Assembly (NCBI GenBank): GCA_033977085.1 | Contig: CP138906.1 | Location: 3,472,001 to 3,536,000 of the forward strand | Length of the DNA: 64,000 nt | From: Apirhabdus apintestini | GTDB lineage: Bacteria > Pseudomonadota > Gammaproteobacteria > Enterobacterales > Enterobacteriaceae | Reading direction: 5' to 3' | Shown here: in pieces, positions 8,986 through 18,957 of the stretch | How positions within the stretch are numbered: position 1 is the first letter of the stretch | How the letters are laid out: every line of letters begins with the position of its first letter | Translations under genes and position numbers: made by a program | Notes under the pieces: generated by a model | Seen by the model: the letters and a program-made list of their open reading frames with translations, nothing else | The model's database searches: none | Told to the model about the DNA's origin: nothing

Positions 8986-10003
8986 AAGCAATGTCAAAAC
9001 AAAAAAGTCGCCGGTCTCACATTCTACCGAACAGGCACCAAATATCCTGCGACAGCGCATGGTTGCATTGGCATCAGTGAGGTTTGATGATGTCGGTTTT
9101 CCAGCCCTCTGCGGGATATTTACCGTGGAATGCTGTGAATAATAACCATGCAAGAAAACCTGCGAAGAGATTGCACACTCGCTAAAAAGTGTGATGACAC
9201 TAAATAAAGCCCGGATATTACTTTACTGCTTACTACTCATTTGAAATTAGTGCATTACATCACGTATCCACTATAAGAAAATGGCTCATGAAAATAACAA
9301 AAGTAGTATGGTTAATCAGTCATTAATATGGCAAAGCGATGAGAAAACCAGCCTCAGCCCGATTCATCCGCGTATTACCATCTGCGGTTTCCACTCAAAA
9401 GAGATACGGCGGTTTCAATCGATATCTTATCCATTATTACCCTCCCGTTCTTAATATTATGCAATCAATGACCATAGAAATACCATGACCAAGTTAATAC
9501 TAAATCGGTATCCCGGAAAAAATGGAGAACATCCACATTCCACATAGTTAAAATAAAATATCTATCACAAAAAATGAAATTTTGAGTTCACAAAAAATAA
9601 ACATTCGAAATAATAACCAACCATTAATAAATAACAGCCTACTTTCATCTTGAAAGAGTAAGCGAAACACTTCCTAAAATCTCTGTTAATATCATCCTCA
9701 CGTTATTTACAATAAAAACCTCACTACCCAATACTACCCGTAAGCCGCACCCAGCGGCCATCGCTTGCAATTTTGCCGAAAATTATTTTTGTCAAAATAA
9801 GTAGCATAGTAGAACCCATATAATTTATACCCTATACACGCTTACGCTATAAATTTCAAAATCATTTTTTGCGATTAAGCGTTTTCACATCTCATAATAC
9901 GGACCAACGTAAACTTCAAATATATAAAAAGGCAAACAACTGAAAGCAAAGCGTATATTATTAAAACAGCATAAAAATAAAATAATTAATCCTGACTATC
10001 TGC
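8986..10003. other. Gene-free AT-rich stretch
   Basis: About 1 kb between the CRISPR leader and the chemoreceptor promoter. I find no frame with a ribosome site and protein-like composition on either strand. The first 250 bases are less AT-rich and could be gene debris, but I cannot identify the source. The rest is strongly AT-rich, the kind of DNA bound by H-NS. Confidence 0.4.
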
Positions 10004-10030
10004 TTAAGAAATATTTACTTTTGCCGATGC
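10004..10030 (+). promoter_or_regulatory. Sigma-28 (FliA) promoter of the chemoreceptor gene
   Basis: TTAAGAAA, 11 bases, GCCGATGC, against the consensus TAAAGTTT, 11 bases, GCCGATAA. It lies 42 bases before the GTG start of the receptor gene. Confidence 0.75.
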
Positions 10031-10072
10031 TAACAGAGAAAAATAAAATCATACTCGTTAACGGGGTAAAAT

Positions 10073-11634
10073 GTGAACAACTTGAGTATTTCAAGAAAAT
10101 CATCAATCATGATGATGTTATTCTTCGTCTTCTTTGTATTCTTGTTTCTGAACGCTACGCTCTTTTCTAAAAATAACTTCGATAATGTCATGGGTATTAA
10201 CCAGGCAAAAATCAATATTGATTACCTTAATCGATTAAATTATAACATCGCAATGACTCGCGGTCAGATGAATGCAATCGCGCTGGTGAAAGTGATGAAC
10301 CAACCGGTAAGCCCGGCGCAGGTTAAAGAGATGCGCAGCCTGTTTACCGCCATTCGCTCCGATCTAAAAGAACTTAAAGCTCTTAACCCAGAAGAAAATG
10401 CTCAAAGGATAGGCCAAATAGAACGGGACGCTTACCTGGTCGTGGATTTTTTGAAGATGTTCTTCCTCACGTCCTTGACGGAACCTTTAAGGATAAAGAT
10501 ATGAGCCAGGCATTAAAAAACCTGGACAGCGCAATTAAAAGCTTTCGTATTCAAAACGAAAAAGCTTACGAACGTGCCATAAAGGATGCCAGTAAGCACA
10601 AAAATAGCTCACTCATCATCTCATCGATAGTTTTCATTCTCTATATCGTCTGCGTGCTGGGCGCGACGCTGTGGATAAAACGTCGCTTAGTTAGCAGTAT
10701 TGTTTTTATTGGAAAAGTATTCGAGAAAATTAGCAACGGCGATTTAACGTCCGATGTACACGTTTACGGCAGCGATGAAATAGGCTCATTACTGTCTAAA
10801 CTCAAGGACATGCAGAGCTCCTTGCAAATAATGATCTCATCGGTAAAACAATCCACCGATCATATTTCTCACACTACGCAGGAGATTGTGACAGAAAATC
10901 AGGATCTTTCTTCCCGTACCGTAGAGCAAGCCGGTGCGCTTCAGCAAATTGCCGCCAGTATGGAAGAAATAAAAACCACGGTAGAAAATAACGCGCAAAA
11001 TGCGGCACAGGCAAACCAACTGGCTTCTCATACAAATGAAATCGCAATGGGTGGCACCAAAGTGATGGCTGAGGTGGTCAGTAATATGGAGCAAATAGAG
11101 CCGAGCGCGAAAAACATTTCTGATATCAATAATGTGATCAATGGCATCGCCAGCCAGACCAATATTTTGGCGCTAAACGCCGCCGTTGAAGCTGCCCGCG
11201 CCGGGGAGCAGGGCCGGGGATTTGCCGTCGTGGCAGCGGAAGTCCGCCAGCTTGCAGCACGCAGCGGAGATGCGGCAAAAGAGATTAATAAACTGATTAG
11301 CCAGACGGTCGATAATGTTGCCCAGGGTACGGGACTCGTCTCACGCGCCGGGGAAACCATGAGCGAAATAGTACTTTCCACGGCGAAAGTCAGCGACATT
11401 ATGGGCAATATTTCTTCCGCATCCGCTGAACAGAGCACCGGTGTTCATCAGGTAGCTCAGGCAATCACGCAAATGGATACCGTCACACAGCGCAATGCGG
11501 CGATGGTAAAAGAGTCCGTCGCCAGCACGAGTAACCTGGACCGACAGGCGCACCACCTTTCCGAACTAATGGAGAAATTTAATGTGGGCAACGTTGCGCT
11601 GGAAGAAAGCAGCGCACAGCCAGCGGAAGCCTAA
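10073..11634 (+). CDS. Methyl-accepting chemotaxis protein, frame interrupted once
   Basis: Transmembrane chemoreceptor of about 520 aa that signals through CheW and CheA. Order: a first membrane segment (MMMLFFVFFVFLFLNATLF), a periplasmic four-helix-type sensor, a second membrane segment (SLIISSIVFILYIVCVLGA), a HAMP domain, and a signalling domain with the near-invariant tip NILALNAAVEAARAGEQGRG. The frame breaks near 10450, where six T must be seven to restore DFFEDVLPHVLDG. The GTG start at 10073 is preceded by GGGG. There is no C-terminal NWETF-type CheR/CheB tether; it ends SSAQPAEA. It is the only receptor gene in the window and stands apart from the che operon. The ligand is unknown. 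Confidence 0.9.
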
Positions 11635-11648
11635 ACAGAGGCTTTATT

Positions 11649-11781
11649 ACCGCCGTAACATCGCGGCGGTACGCTCACAGCGCCTGCGCTATAAACTCGA
11701 CTCCGCTGCCAGGGCAATAGACCGCCTTTGGAGCAGGCAAAAGATTGCAGTAAACGCATTCTCCCGCCTTCACGGCGGGAG
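11649..11781. terminator. Two hairpins between convergent genes
   Basis: TACCGCCG pairs with CGGCGGTA at about 11650-11673, and CTCCCGCC with GGCGGGAG at 11761-11781 (loop TTCAC). They sit between the chemoreceptor gene and srfC, which converge. No strong T-run follows, so a role as bidirectional terminators is only likely from position. Confidence 0.45.
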
Positions 11782-11797
11782 CCTGCGCGCAGAACAG

Positions 11798-13855
11798 CTA
11801 GCGCACCGGAGTAGTTAATAAACGCTGCAAATGCTGGCGTGCGCTAACGCTAATATCCTCGGGGTGGCGATAATCGCGATTCTCACAACCGCGCACATAA
11901 AGCGCCACCAGCCAGTCATACACATAGCGCGCGCCCGCGTGCGCGGGTTTCTCCGGCAAACGCGTTAATCGCCCAACGGCACGCTCAGGTTCAGGTGCAG
12001 CAAAAATCGGCCCCTGAGAAATAATACTGGTGGGACGCTCCTCCAGCGGCGCTCGGGCATAACCTAGCCAGCACATGAAGTTCTCCGCCATACGGGCGAT
12101 TTCCGCCCCACCGGCACCCTCCTCTACGGCTGCTCGTTCAAATTCGGCAGGCAGATCCAGGCGATAGCCCGTCATCACCAAAATTTCACCCACATCGCTC
12201 AGCGTTTCAGCGCGCAGCCCTAGCGAATGGGCCAGACGAGCATCCTGCGTTTTTTCCCGCAGATAAGACGCCCAGCAGCGATACAGCGTGAGGCCAGGAC
12301 CCGCGCCCACACCGGTTTTTTCTTCGCCCTGACGGCTGAACAAATCTAAAGACGCGTCAAAAATCCCCCGGGGCTGCGCGGTCGCGGTTTCAGGTGTCAG
12401 AAACCAGTCGGCAGAAGGGCGTAGCGCCTCCAGCAAATCGCCGTGGCGCGGCGCGCTGTGCTGCAGCGCCCGCACAATCTCTTCTATTTCAGCTTCGGTC
12501 TGCGCCTGCTCGCGTAATAGCGGCGTAAACGCGGCGCGAAGGGACTCATGGAGCCGCTGACGCAGAGTAGCATAATGCTGCGCCCTCACCGCTGGTGCCT
12601 GAGAGCGGGACAGCCATTCGGCCATTTGCGCAATGCCGCGCTCATCTAACGTTTGCAGGGTTCCCCATGCGAGCGACAAACGGCTGCATAACTGCTGTAG
12701 CCCTTCATCAACGTGCTCCCCGTTATGAAAACGCGTATCAAAAGGCGTAATCGCCCAGATCATTCCCGGTTCCTGACCGGCATCTCTGGCACAGCACTGT
12801 TGCACCCAGCGTTCAAGCTGGCGAGCAATCGCCGGAATATCGCCGCGATCCTCGACTACATCACACATCAGCAATAAATCAGGCTGCTGGCGCTGACGAT
12901 ACACATCGGGCAAAAAGCGTATTTTACTCTGCGCCAGAGTTGGAGTATGCGCAGACGGATAACCCGGCATATCCAGCACATCGCCGTAAGGGCAGTGGCC
13001 GGAAAACTCCACCTCAATGCACAATAGCGTTAGCGCATCCAAAGAGATATTCACCGGCGTTAGCCGAGGCGGCTTGACCAGAACAGTCTGCGCTGGCGCA
13101 GAAACCGGCGCCTCCAGCAGCGTTTCCGGCGCCATCACCAGTGTGTGATACCCGAGACGCTCCAGCGTAGTCGCAAAATCGAGCCAGCTTTCCGTTAATG
13201 CCCGACGATCGTCCCACAGCAGCGCCCAGGCGCTCGCCCGCTCGCGTAAATTTAAATGCGGGATTAACTGCGCAAACTCCTGCCACAAAGCGGCGCTGCC
13301 CGTTTCACCCTGTAGCCCACATACGCGCTGCCAGTAATCAACCACCAGCGCGACGTCCTGCTCCGTAAGCGCCTCGCTGGCCTGCGTCTGCCGACGCGCG
13401 CCAAGCGTGGTGAGGCGCTCGCGCAGGCGTTCGTTAATCCCGGCAACGATGCCGCCCTGCTCTAAAAAGTGGCTAATAAAAAGCTGTACCAACTCACATT
13501 CACGCAGCAGGCGTAAACGTAAAGGAAACGCCGTCGGGCGCATATCCGGATCGGCGCTATAGCGCAGCGCGCATCCACTGGTAAATCCCACGCGCCCGGC
13601 GGGGCGCATATGCGGCGCCGGAATATTCAGCGTATTCAGTAAATGACGCTTACTGGCGTGGCCATGCCCATACAAACACAGCGCGCCCGGCGAACTTTCC
13701 GCCGCGTTTAACGCCGCGCTGCGCGCGCTGGCCTGCCACAGACGCAATAACAGCGCGTCCGCCTGCGCATCGAGCAGCGCCGAAGTCTGCCGGTGAGCGT
13801 TCACCCACTCAACTAGAGCGGTAATGGCCGTTTCTGGGTAAAAAGTGGATTTCAT
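11798..13855 (-). CDS. srfC: SrfC-type virulence factor, P-loop NTPase-like
   Basis: About 685 aa, frame intact. I assign srfC from gene order (srfA-srfB-srfC), size and overall resemblance. Near the N-terminus LCLYGHGHASKRHLLNTL looks like a degenerate P-loop, and later DMPGYPSA resembles the G3 (DxxG) motif of GTPases, with LLMCDVVEDRGD after it. It may thus be a dynamin-like or other P-loop NTPase. The start at 13855 overlaps the srfB stop as ATGA, implying coupled translation; an upstream in-frame ATG at 13885 is less likely. No signal peptide or membrane segment is visible. In Salmonella srfABC has been linked to SsrB and FlhDC control. The biochemical role is not established from this sequence. 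Confidence 0.8.
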   Translation of the reverse strand: MKSTFYPETAITALVEWVNAHRQTSALLDAQADALLLRLWQASARSAALNAAESSPGALCLYGHGHASKRHLLNTLNIPAPHMRPAGRVGFTSGCALRYSADPDMRPTAFPLRLRLLRECELVQLFISHFLEQGGIVAGINERLRERLTTLGARRQTQASEALTEQDVALVVDYWQRVCGLQGETGSAALWQEFAQLIPHLNLRERASAWALLWDDRRALTESWLDFATTLERLGYHTLVMAPETLLEAPVSAPAQTVLVKPPRLTPVNISLDALTLLCIEVEFSGHCPYGDVLDMPGYPSAHTPTLAQSKIRFLPDVYRQRQQPDLLLMCDVVEDRGDIPAIARQLERWVQQCCARDAGQEPGMIWAITPFDTRFHNGEHVDEGLQQLCSRLSLAWGTLQTLDERGIAQMAEWLSRSQAPAVRAQHYATLRQRLHESLRAAFTPLLREQAQTEAEIEEIVRALQHSAPRHGDLLEALRPSADWFLTPETATAQPRGIFDASLDLFSRQGEEKTGVGAGPGLTLYRCWASYLREKTQDARLAHSLGLRAETLSDVGEILVMTGYRLDLPAEFERAAVEEGAGGAEIARMAENFMCWLGYARAPLEERPTSIISQGPIFAAPEPERAVGRLTRLPEKPAHAGARYVYDWLVALYVRGCENRDYRHPEDISVSARQHLQRLLTTPVR

Positions 13856-16801
13856 TTCAGATACACGCTCCCGCTGTCGATCCAATAGTGCTGACCGTTA
13901 ATACGGCGATCCGCCAGCGTATTGAGTTTTAATGCCAGCGCATCCAGCCCGACGCGCTCGCCCGTCTGAAGCGCAGCCTCCGCCAGTTCAAAAGTACACG
14001 CCTCTTCCTCGCCCTGCGCATGCACCAGCTTCAGGCGCACATTCAACACGCCGTCACCCGCCAGCGTGCGCGCCAGCTCCGGGGAACGGATCCCAAGCGT
14101 ATATAACGGCGTCGCTGGCCAGCGCGGGTTATCAAGCTGGCGAAAGCCCAGCGTCACACCGCCGCGCAGCGGAAAAGTCAACTCAGCGTCCAACTGCGCC
14201 TCAGGATCGTCAAGGTCGATATCCCGATACCAAATATTTTCCTCAGACAGCCGGTTTTCCTGGGCATCCAGTTCCCCAGATGCCGCACCGTGGAATAGGC
14301 GCCGATATCCGCTGCCTTCAAATTGAAGCGAGGCAGACGAAGATCCAGCGCCAGGCAGCACAGGGCTGCCCCAACCGCCGCCGTCGACTTCGCGTTGCCA
14401 ATCCGGCCTTTATCTCGCAGCGGGTACCATTCACCAGGCTGATAATGATTCATCCAGCGAATACGGCTGGCGGGCACGGGCTGTAGCTGATTAAGCAACA
14501 GCTTCACGCCGGGAAGCCCGGCTGGTCGCCCGGTGACCAGTAAGATATCGCAGTCATAGTAGGAAATAGCTTCACACATAGCGTGCAGCGGCTGATTAAT
14601 ACAGAAGCGCTCTTCCTGCACCGCCTGATTGAGCGCGGAGAAATCCACCTGCAGCGGCGTAGCCAAAATATCAAAACGTATCGCATCATCACTTAGCGCG
14701 GGTCGGATAACCTGCTGAAGATATTCCTGGACGCCGCCCGTCAGGGATGAGTTAACAGCGCACCTAAATGCGTGTGAAGGCCATCGCTGGCATCGGCGGG
14801 ATTGCTCTGTTCCCAGGCGCGTAGCACGCCCAGCCCCGCAGGAATCAACAGCTGCAGAGTTAACTGCTGGCGCAGCACGCTCTGGCTGGTCATCCGCCCG
14901 GCATCGCCGAACAGAGCCATCATCAGCGCAGCGGTATCGCTAACCCCGGCGTTATGCAGCGCGCGCTCAATAGCAGGCAATACCGCTCGCTGGATAACCT
15001 CCAGCAAAATATCATCACCGGCGACTTTAAATCCTTCCCGAAACAGCAGTTCCGGCCGGATTTTCGCACCGCTGCCGCCGGTCTCCAGGGAATAGCGCGT
15101 AATCGCCAGGTCCATCGTACCACCGCCGATATCCAGAGAAGCCACGCGCAGCGAACGTCCCGCTACCTCTGCCGCATCTGGCACAGCGTCGGTGCGAGCT
15201 AAATCGGCAAACAGCCGCGCCGGCTGTCCGGCGTAAGTGACCATTGCTTCGTTGTAGAGCCACACCAGTTGCCCTGGCTCGCTTCATCCCATTCCATCTT
15301 AATTTCAGGAACCGGTACTTTGCTCTGCGCAAGCCCGGCGGCGCCGGTAAAATCAGCGTCCTGTGGATGCCAGCCGTTCGCTTTCCAGACTAGTGCGATA
15401 GCCTCCTGCATTCGCAGGCGGAAAATATCGCGTTCCTGCTTAGGCATGGCGCACGGCAGCGTCAGAATAAGTGAGCGTAAATAGCGCGGCGCATTGATAT
15501 CGCCCATTTGTAGACGATGAGCCACGCTGTTCATCTGAGAAATAATTTGGGCCAGCAGTTCGCATAGCATGTGCGTCATCAGGAGCTGCGGCTATAGCGG
15601 GGTTAAATACCGGTAAACGCAGCGCAGGCGGAATACGGTAAAGCGGCTCACCTTCATCGTTAATTAATAGCATCAGCGGCCGCGCCGTGGCCGGAGCTTC
15701 ACGCTCCGGGTGATTGAAGCGCCAGTCGGCAATTGCCGGGGCATCATCCCACAGATAGCGCCGCGGGCTGGATAGCCCGCTGCTGCCTTCATTTCCCTGG
15801 CGGCGGGCGGCAAGCCAACTGGCTTCATCGCCTACCCGCACCAGAGACGGCCAGATAAACGCGTCTTCACGCCCACTTTCAACGGAAAACGCCTGTTTAC
15901 CAAAATTCGCCTGGCTGAACTCAACCCGGCTACTGAAAAGCGGCGCGCTCAGGCGGTAGGGTTCGCTCAGGGAGCGCACCCGCAGCGCGGTGGTTCGCGA
16001 CAGGCCGTCCTCCGCATGAATATCATTTTCTATTAATACGCCGCAGGTGTGCGTGTTGCCCACATCCAGCGTTAGATCTATCGCAATCGCGTTCGTTTCC
16101 GCCGCCACCAGGCGCACGTCCGGCACGCAGACCTGAGTTCCGATAAGCGACATGACATTCAACCAGTGGGCCTGATATTCAAAGAACTTCAGCGCGCGTG
16201 CGATATCTTCTTCTGTGCGCGCTTCATGCCGACTGACATACTGGGTAAAAATCTCCCGCAGCCAGCCATCGACCCACGTCTGATCTAAAAAGTCACCGAC
16301 GTCCTCATCGCGCCATGCCACCGCAAAGCGGGAACCATTGCTCACATCGCGCGGCCCCGGCGCCAGCAAACTGTCGCTATCGTCCATCAGACGCGTATCA
16401 ATTGCTACCGTGACGCGGTGCGTGTACCCCGACTCATCCGGTATATCCAGCCGGTTTATCTGAATGCGCGCCCAGTTATCCGGGCCGCCGACAAATGCGC
16501 GCGGCGCATTCACGCGTAGCAGCGGAAACGGTAGCCAAACGCCATCCAGCAGCGCCAGCGACTGTGCCATGCTGCATACATTTTCCGGTTTTACTAACTC
16601 CGGGCCGCCGTCGGACGGCAGCGTATATTTCTGCTGCGCCTCGTCGTAATCCAGGCGCAGCAGCGGACCGTTCGCCGTTTTACGAACGAAGCGGCCGCCG
16701 TGGGGAGTGTCTTGCGGCGTCACGCCAAAGTCGAGGAACTGAATCCCGCTATTTTCAATCAGAGTGACGTTTTGTTTATAGTCGCACAGAGTTACTAGCA
16801 T
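13852..16801 (-). CDS. srfB: SrfB-type protein, actin/Hsp70-like ATPase fold, frame interrupted about four times
   Basis: Joined length is about 983 aa, as expected for SrfB. Motifs of the actin/Hsp70 ATPase superfamily are visible: phosphate-1-like LTLDVGNTHTCGVLIE, phosphate-2-like SLDIGGGTMDLAIT, and an adenosine-type LLVTGRPAGLPGVKLLL. The reading frame shifts near 15560, 15250, 14730 and 14300, while sequence quality on both sides of each break stays high. It begins six bases after srfA and its stop overlaps srfC. No signal peptide is seen. The superfamily assignment comes from the motifs and the name srfB from the operon; what it acts on is unknown. Confidence 0.8.
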
Positions 16802-16807
16802 AAAGAA

Positions 16808-18297
16808 TCAGTCGCTTATTTTCTTAAAGGTCACAGGGACAACGGTGTCTGCGCCGTAGGCGCCGCTACACTCGGCCACATCGTTTGCACCGGCTTTACA
16901 TGAAATTTCAGGCAGCGGATAGCGCGAACTGTCGGAACAGCGCGCCGCGCCGCGCGATTTAATCATTAGCACGCCGCTGGCGTGTAGCCCGGAATAAACA
17001 TCGGCTTTACACACTACGCCGCCGCTGAGCGTCAGCCGGACGCTGCCTTTATTGTCTTTGATTTGATAGCGCAATACCGGCGGCTTACCGGTGACCGGGC
17101 TGGAAAAGTCCACCGCCGCCCGCCAGTTACCGTTTAAAAAGCGCGTTGTTCCTACGCGCGGCTCATCTTCACTCATGATAAGCGCATTTTTCGGCGCGGG
17201 CGCGGGCGTAGATACCGGCTTCTCTTGTGTTTCAGCCACGGGCTTTTTCTCCGCCGCCGAAACCGGTGCAATCACCGCCGCATCAAGCGGCAGCGTTGAT
17301 GATGCGACAGCCGGCGATGGCGCTGGTGCCAGCGCCGTAGTCGGCGTCGGCACAGCGGGTTCTGCCGGTACAACCACCGCTTTCATAAGCGGCAGCGTCT
17401 TTTGAGTACCAAAGGCGCTCTGACGGGCCGTATCTCCGCGGTGTGTCGATGCGCCTGCAGCGCCATCTGCGATGCAGCGTGCGTGTTCCACGCAAACCAG
17501 GCGGCGGCGCTAACTGCGACAACCGGCAGTAATAGAGCCGGAATGACCCATAGCCGCCGCCGGGGTGAAGTTAATGTAACGACTGCGGCGTCGCCGTCTT
17601 CATCCTCATTGCTCTCCTCGCTTTCAACGGCGATATCTTCAATGAGGGGCGGCGCAACGGTGGGCTGCGGTGATGGAGGCGCGTAAGTGAGCGGCGGCTC
17701 GGCGTCGGGTTCTTGCATATTCGATTCCTGAGCCTGAGTTTCCAGCTCGCCCTGCTCCCGTATCTCAGAGGCAGTTAGCGCATCGGTTTGCTCAAATTCC
17801 TCTGGCTCTGGTGTTTCTACAACCCGTAGACAATCCAGCACATCTTCACGAATATTTTCGTGTAGATTGACGAAGCCCCAGAACGTGATGACGGGCTTAC
17901 CGGCTACCAGATATAAATGGTTTTGTGCGGGAAACTGAAGCGCTAGCGGCAATAGCTTACCAAACAGGCGCATTGCCGGGTTTTCCGCCTGCAGGCTGCG
18001 CTGGCTTAATGTCTGTACCGCGCTCAGAATATCCGCCAGCGCGTTCAGCGCCTGCTCACGCTCATGCGCATCGGCGGCGATCCAGCTTTTTGCGCGCCCC
18101 GGCACCGGTGAATACCAGTCGATTTTATCGCCATCGTCGTTGATTTGAGGAATTGCCAGACAGTCGGCAATCTGCTGTTGCTGACGCAGGCGCAGCGCTT
18201 CGCGTAACTGCAGCGCCATTTCGAAGACCGGTAACCCGTTCTCGCCAATCGCCTGAAAATCGGCGAGCTGGCCGCTGCGTAACAAATTGTTTATCAC
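16808..18297 (-). CDS. srfA: SrfA-type membrane-anchored protein, frame interrupted once
   Basis: First gene of srfABC. The N-terminal 190 residues are cytoplasmic and helical (ALQLREALRLRQQQQIADCL). Then follows an acidic Pro/Glu-rich stretch, one membrane segment (LWVIPALLLPVVAVSAAAWFAW), an Ala/Pro-rich linker and a C-terminal domain of about 120 residues with several Cys (VVCKADVYSG, GAARCSDSSRY, ISCKAGANDVAECSG). The topology suggests a cytoplasmic sensor or platform with a periplasmic disulphide-bonded domain. The frame breaks in the linker near 17400-17490. The GTG start at 18297 has only a weak ribosome site. No sigma-28 box lies upstream, so control may be by FlhDC or another factor. 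Confidence 0.75.
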
Positions 18298-18537
18298 ATC
18301 ATCTTCCCGCTAGAGTACATCCTGATAAATACTTTAGCGTTATTTTGCGTATTCAAAGGAAGAAAGAGGAAAGTAAAGTGGCGAATCCTCGTGCCTTTGG
18401 CAAACCGAGGGCAGCTCCGCATACCGTTTGGTAACGTTTTCGCTGTAGAAAATACAAGTGGGTAACATTCTTGATGACGCGCGCGAGCGCCGCGCCCGGC
18501 CCGGTTAATGCGGCCCGCTGAGCGCGGGCCCAAAACG
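18298..18537 (-). other. srfA upstream region and flhE terminator hairpin
   Basis: A 240-bp gene-free stretch. A GGCCCGC / GCGGGCC hairpin at 18512-18530, directly after the flhE stop, may end the flhBAE transcript, although no T-run follows. The AT-rich part at 18298-18400 should hold the srfA promoter; I see no convincing -10/-35 pair or sigma-28 box. Confidence 0.4.
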
Positions 18538-18957
18538 CTATTTCGCGTAGTTTACGGTTAACGCGTTGTTATTCACCGAGAATGGCTTCGCCAGTCTGCC
18601 CGGCTGATTGACCAGATAAACAAAGCGGAAGCTGTCTCCAGCGCGCGGTGCGGCGCTTTCCGGCCACGTCATTGTGCCAGAAACACCGGGCAAAGTGAGA
18701 CAGTTTGCCTCGCTGGCGCACAGTTTTACCGTCACGTCGGCGGATGAAGCGCTTATCGACCACGCCACTGAGGTAACGCGCGCGCCGCTAAGCGACTCTG
18801 CGGCCGGGGCTTCCAGCGTGCGCCCTGAAAATGCCTGGCGTCCAAACTGAGTCTGGCCGCCATATCCGTCGGCGCTCCAGGAACCGGCGCCGGCGAAAGC
18901 CGCCGCGCTAATACCTGCCAGTAACGCACCGCATATCATTCGCTTCAGCATCATCAT
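18538..18957 (-). CDS. flhE: Flagellar protein FlhE
   Basis: A 139-aa periplasmic protein with a clear signal peptide (MICGALLAGISAAAFAGA) and a mature domain beginning GSWSADGYGGQTQFGRQAF, the usual FlhE opening. FlhE acts near the export gate and helps prevent proton leakage. It directly follows flhA in the flhBAE operon, with start and stop sharing one base. Length is normal and the frame intact. It carries one Cys pair (CASEANC). Confidence 0.93.
   Translation of the reverse strand: MMMLKRMICGALLAGISAAAFAGAGSWSADGYGGQTQFGRQAFSGRTLEAPAAESLSGARVTSVAWSISASSADVTVKLCASEANCLTLPGVSGTMTWPESAAPRAGDSFRFVYLVNQPGRLAKPFSVNNNALTVNYAK

Noticed and set aside
8986..9250. A degraded gene right of the CRISPR leader
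   Set aside because: The region is less AT-rich than its surroundings, but no frame gives recognisable protein, so I cannot support it.
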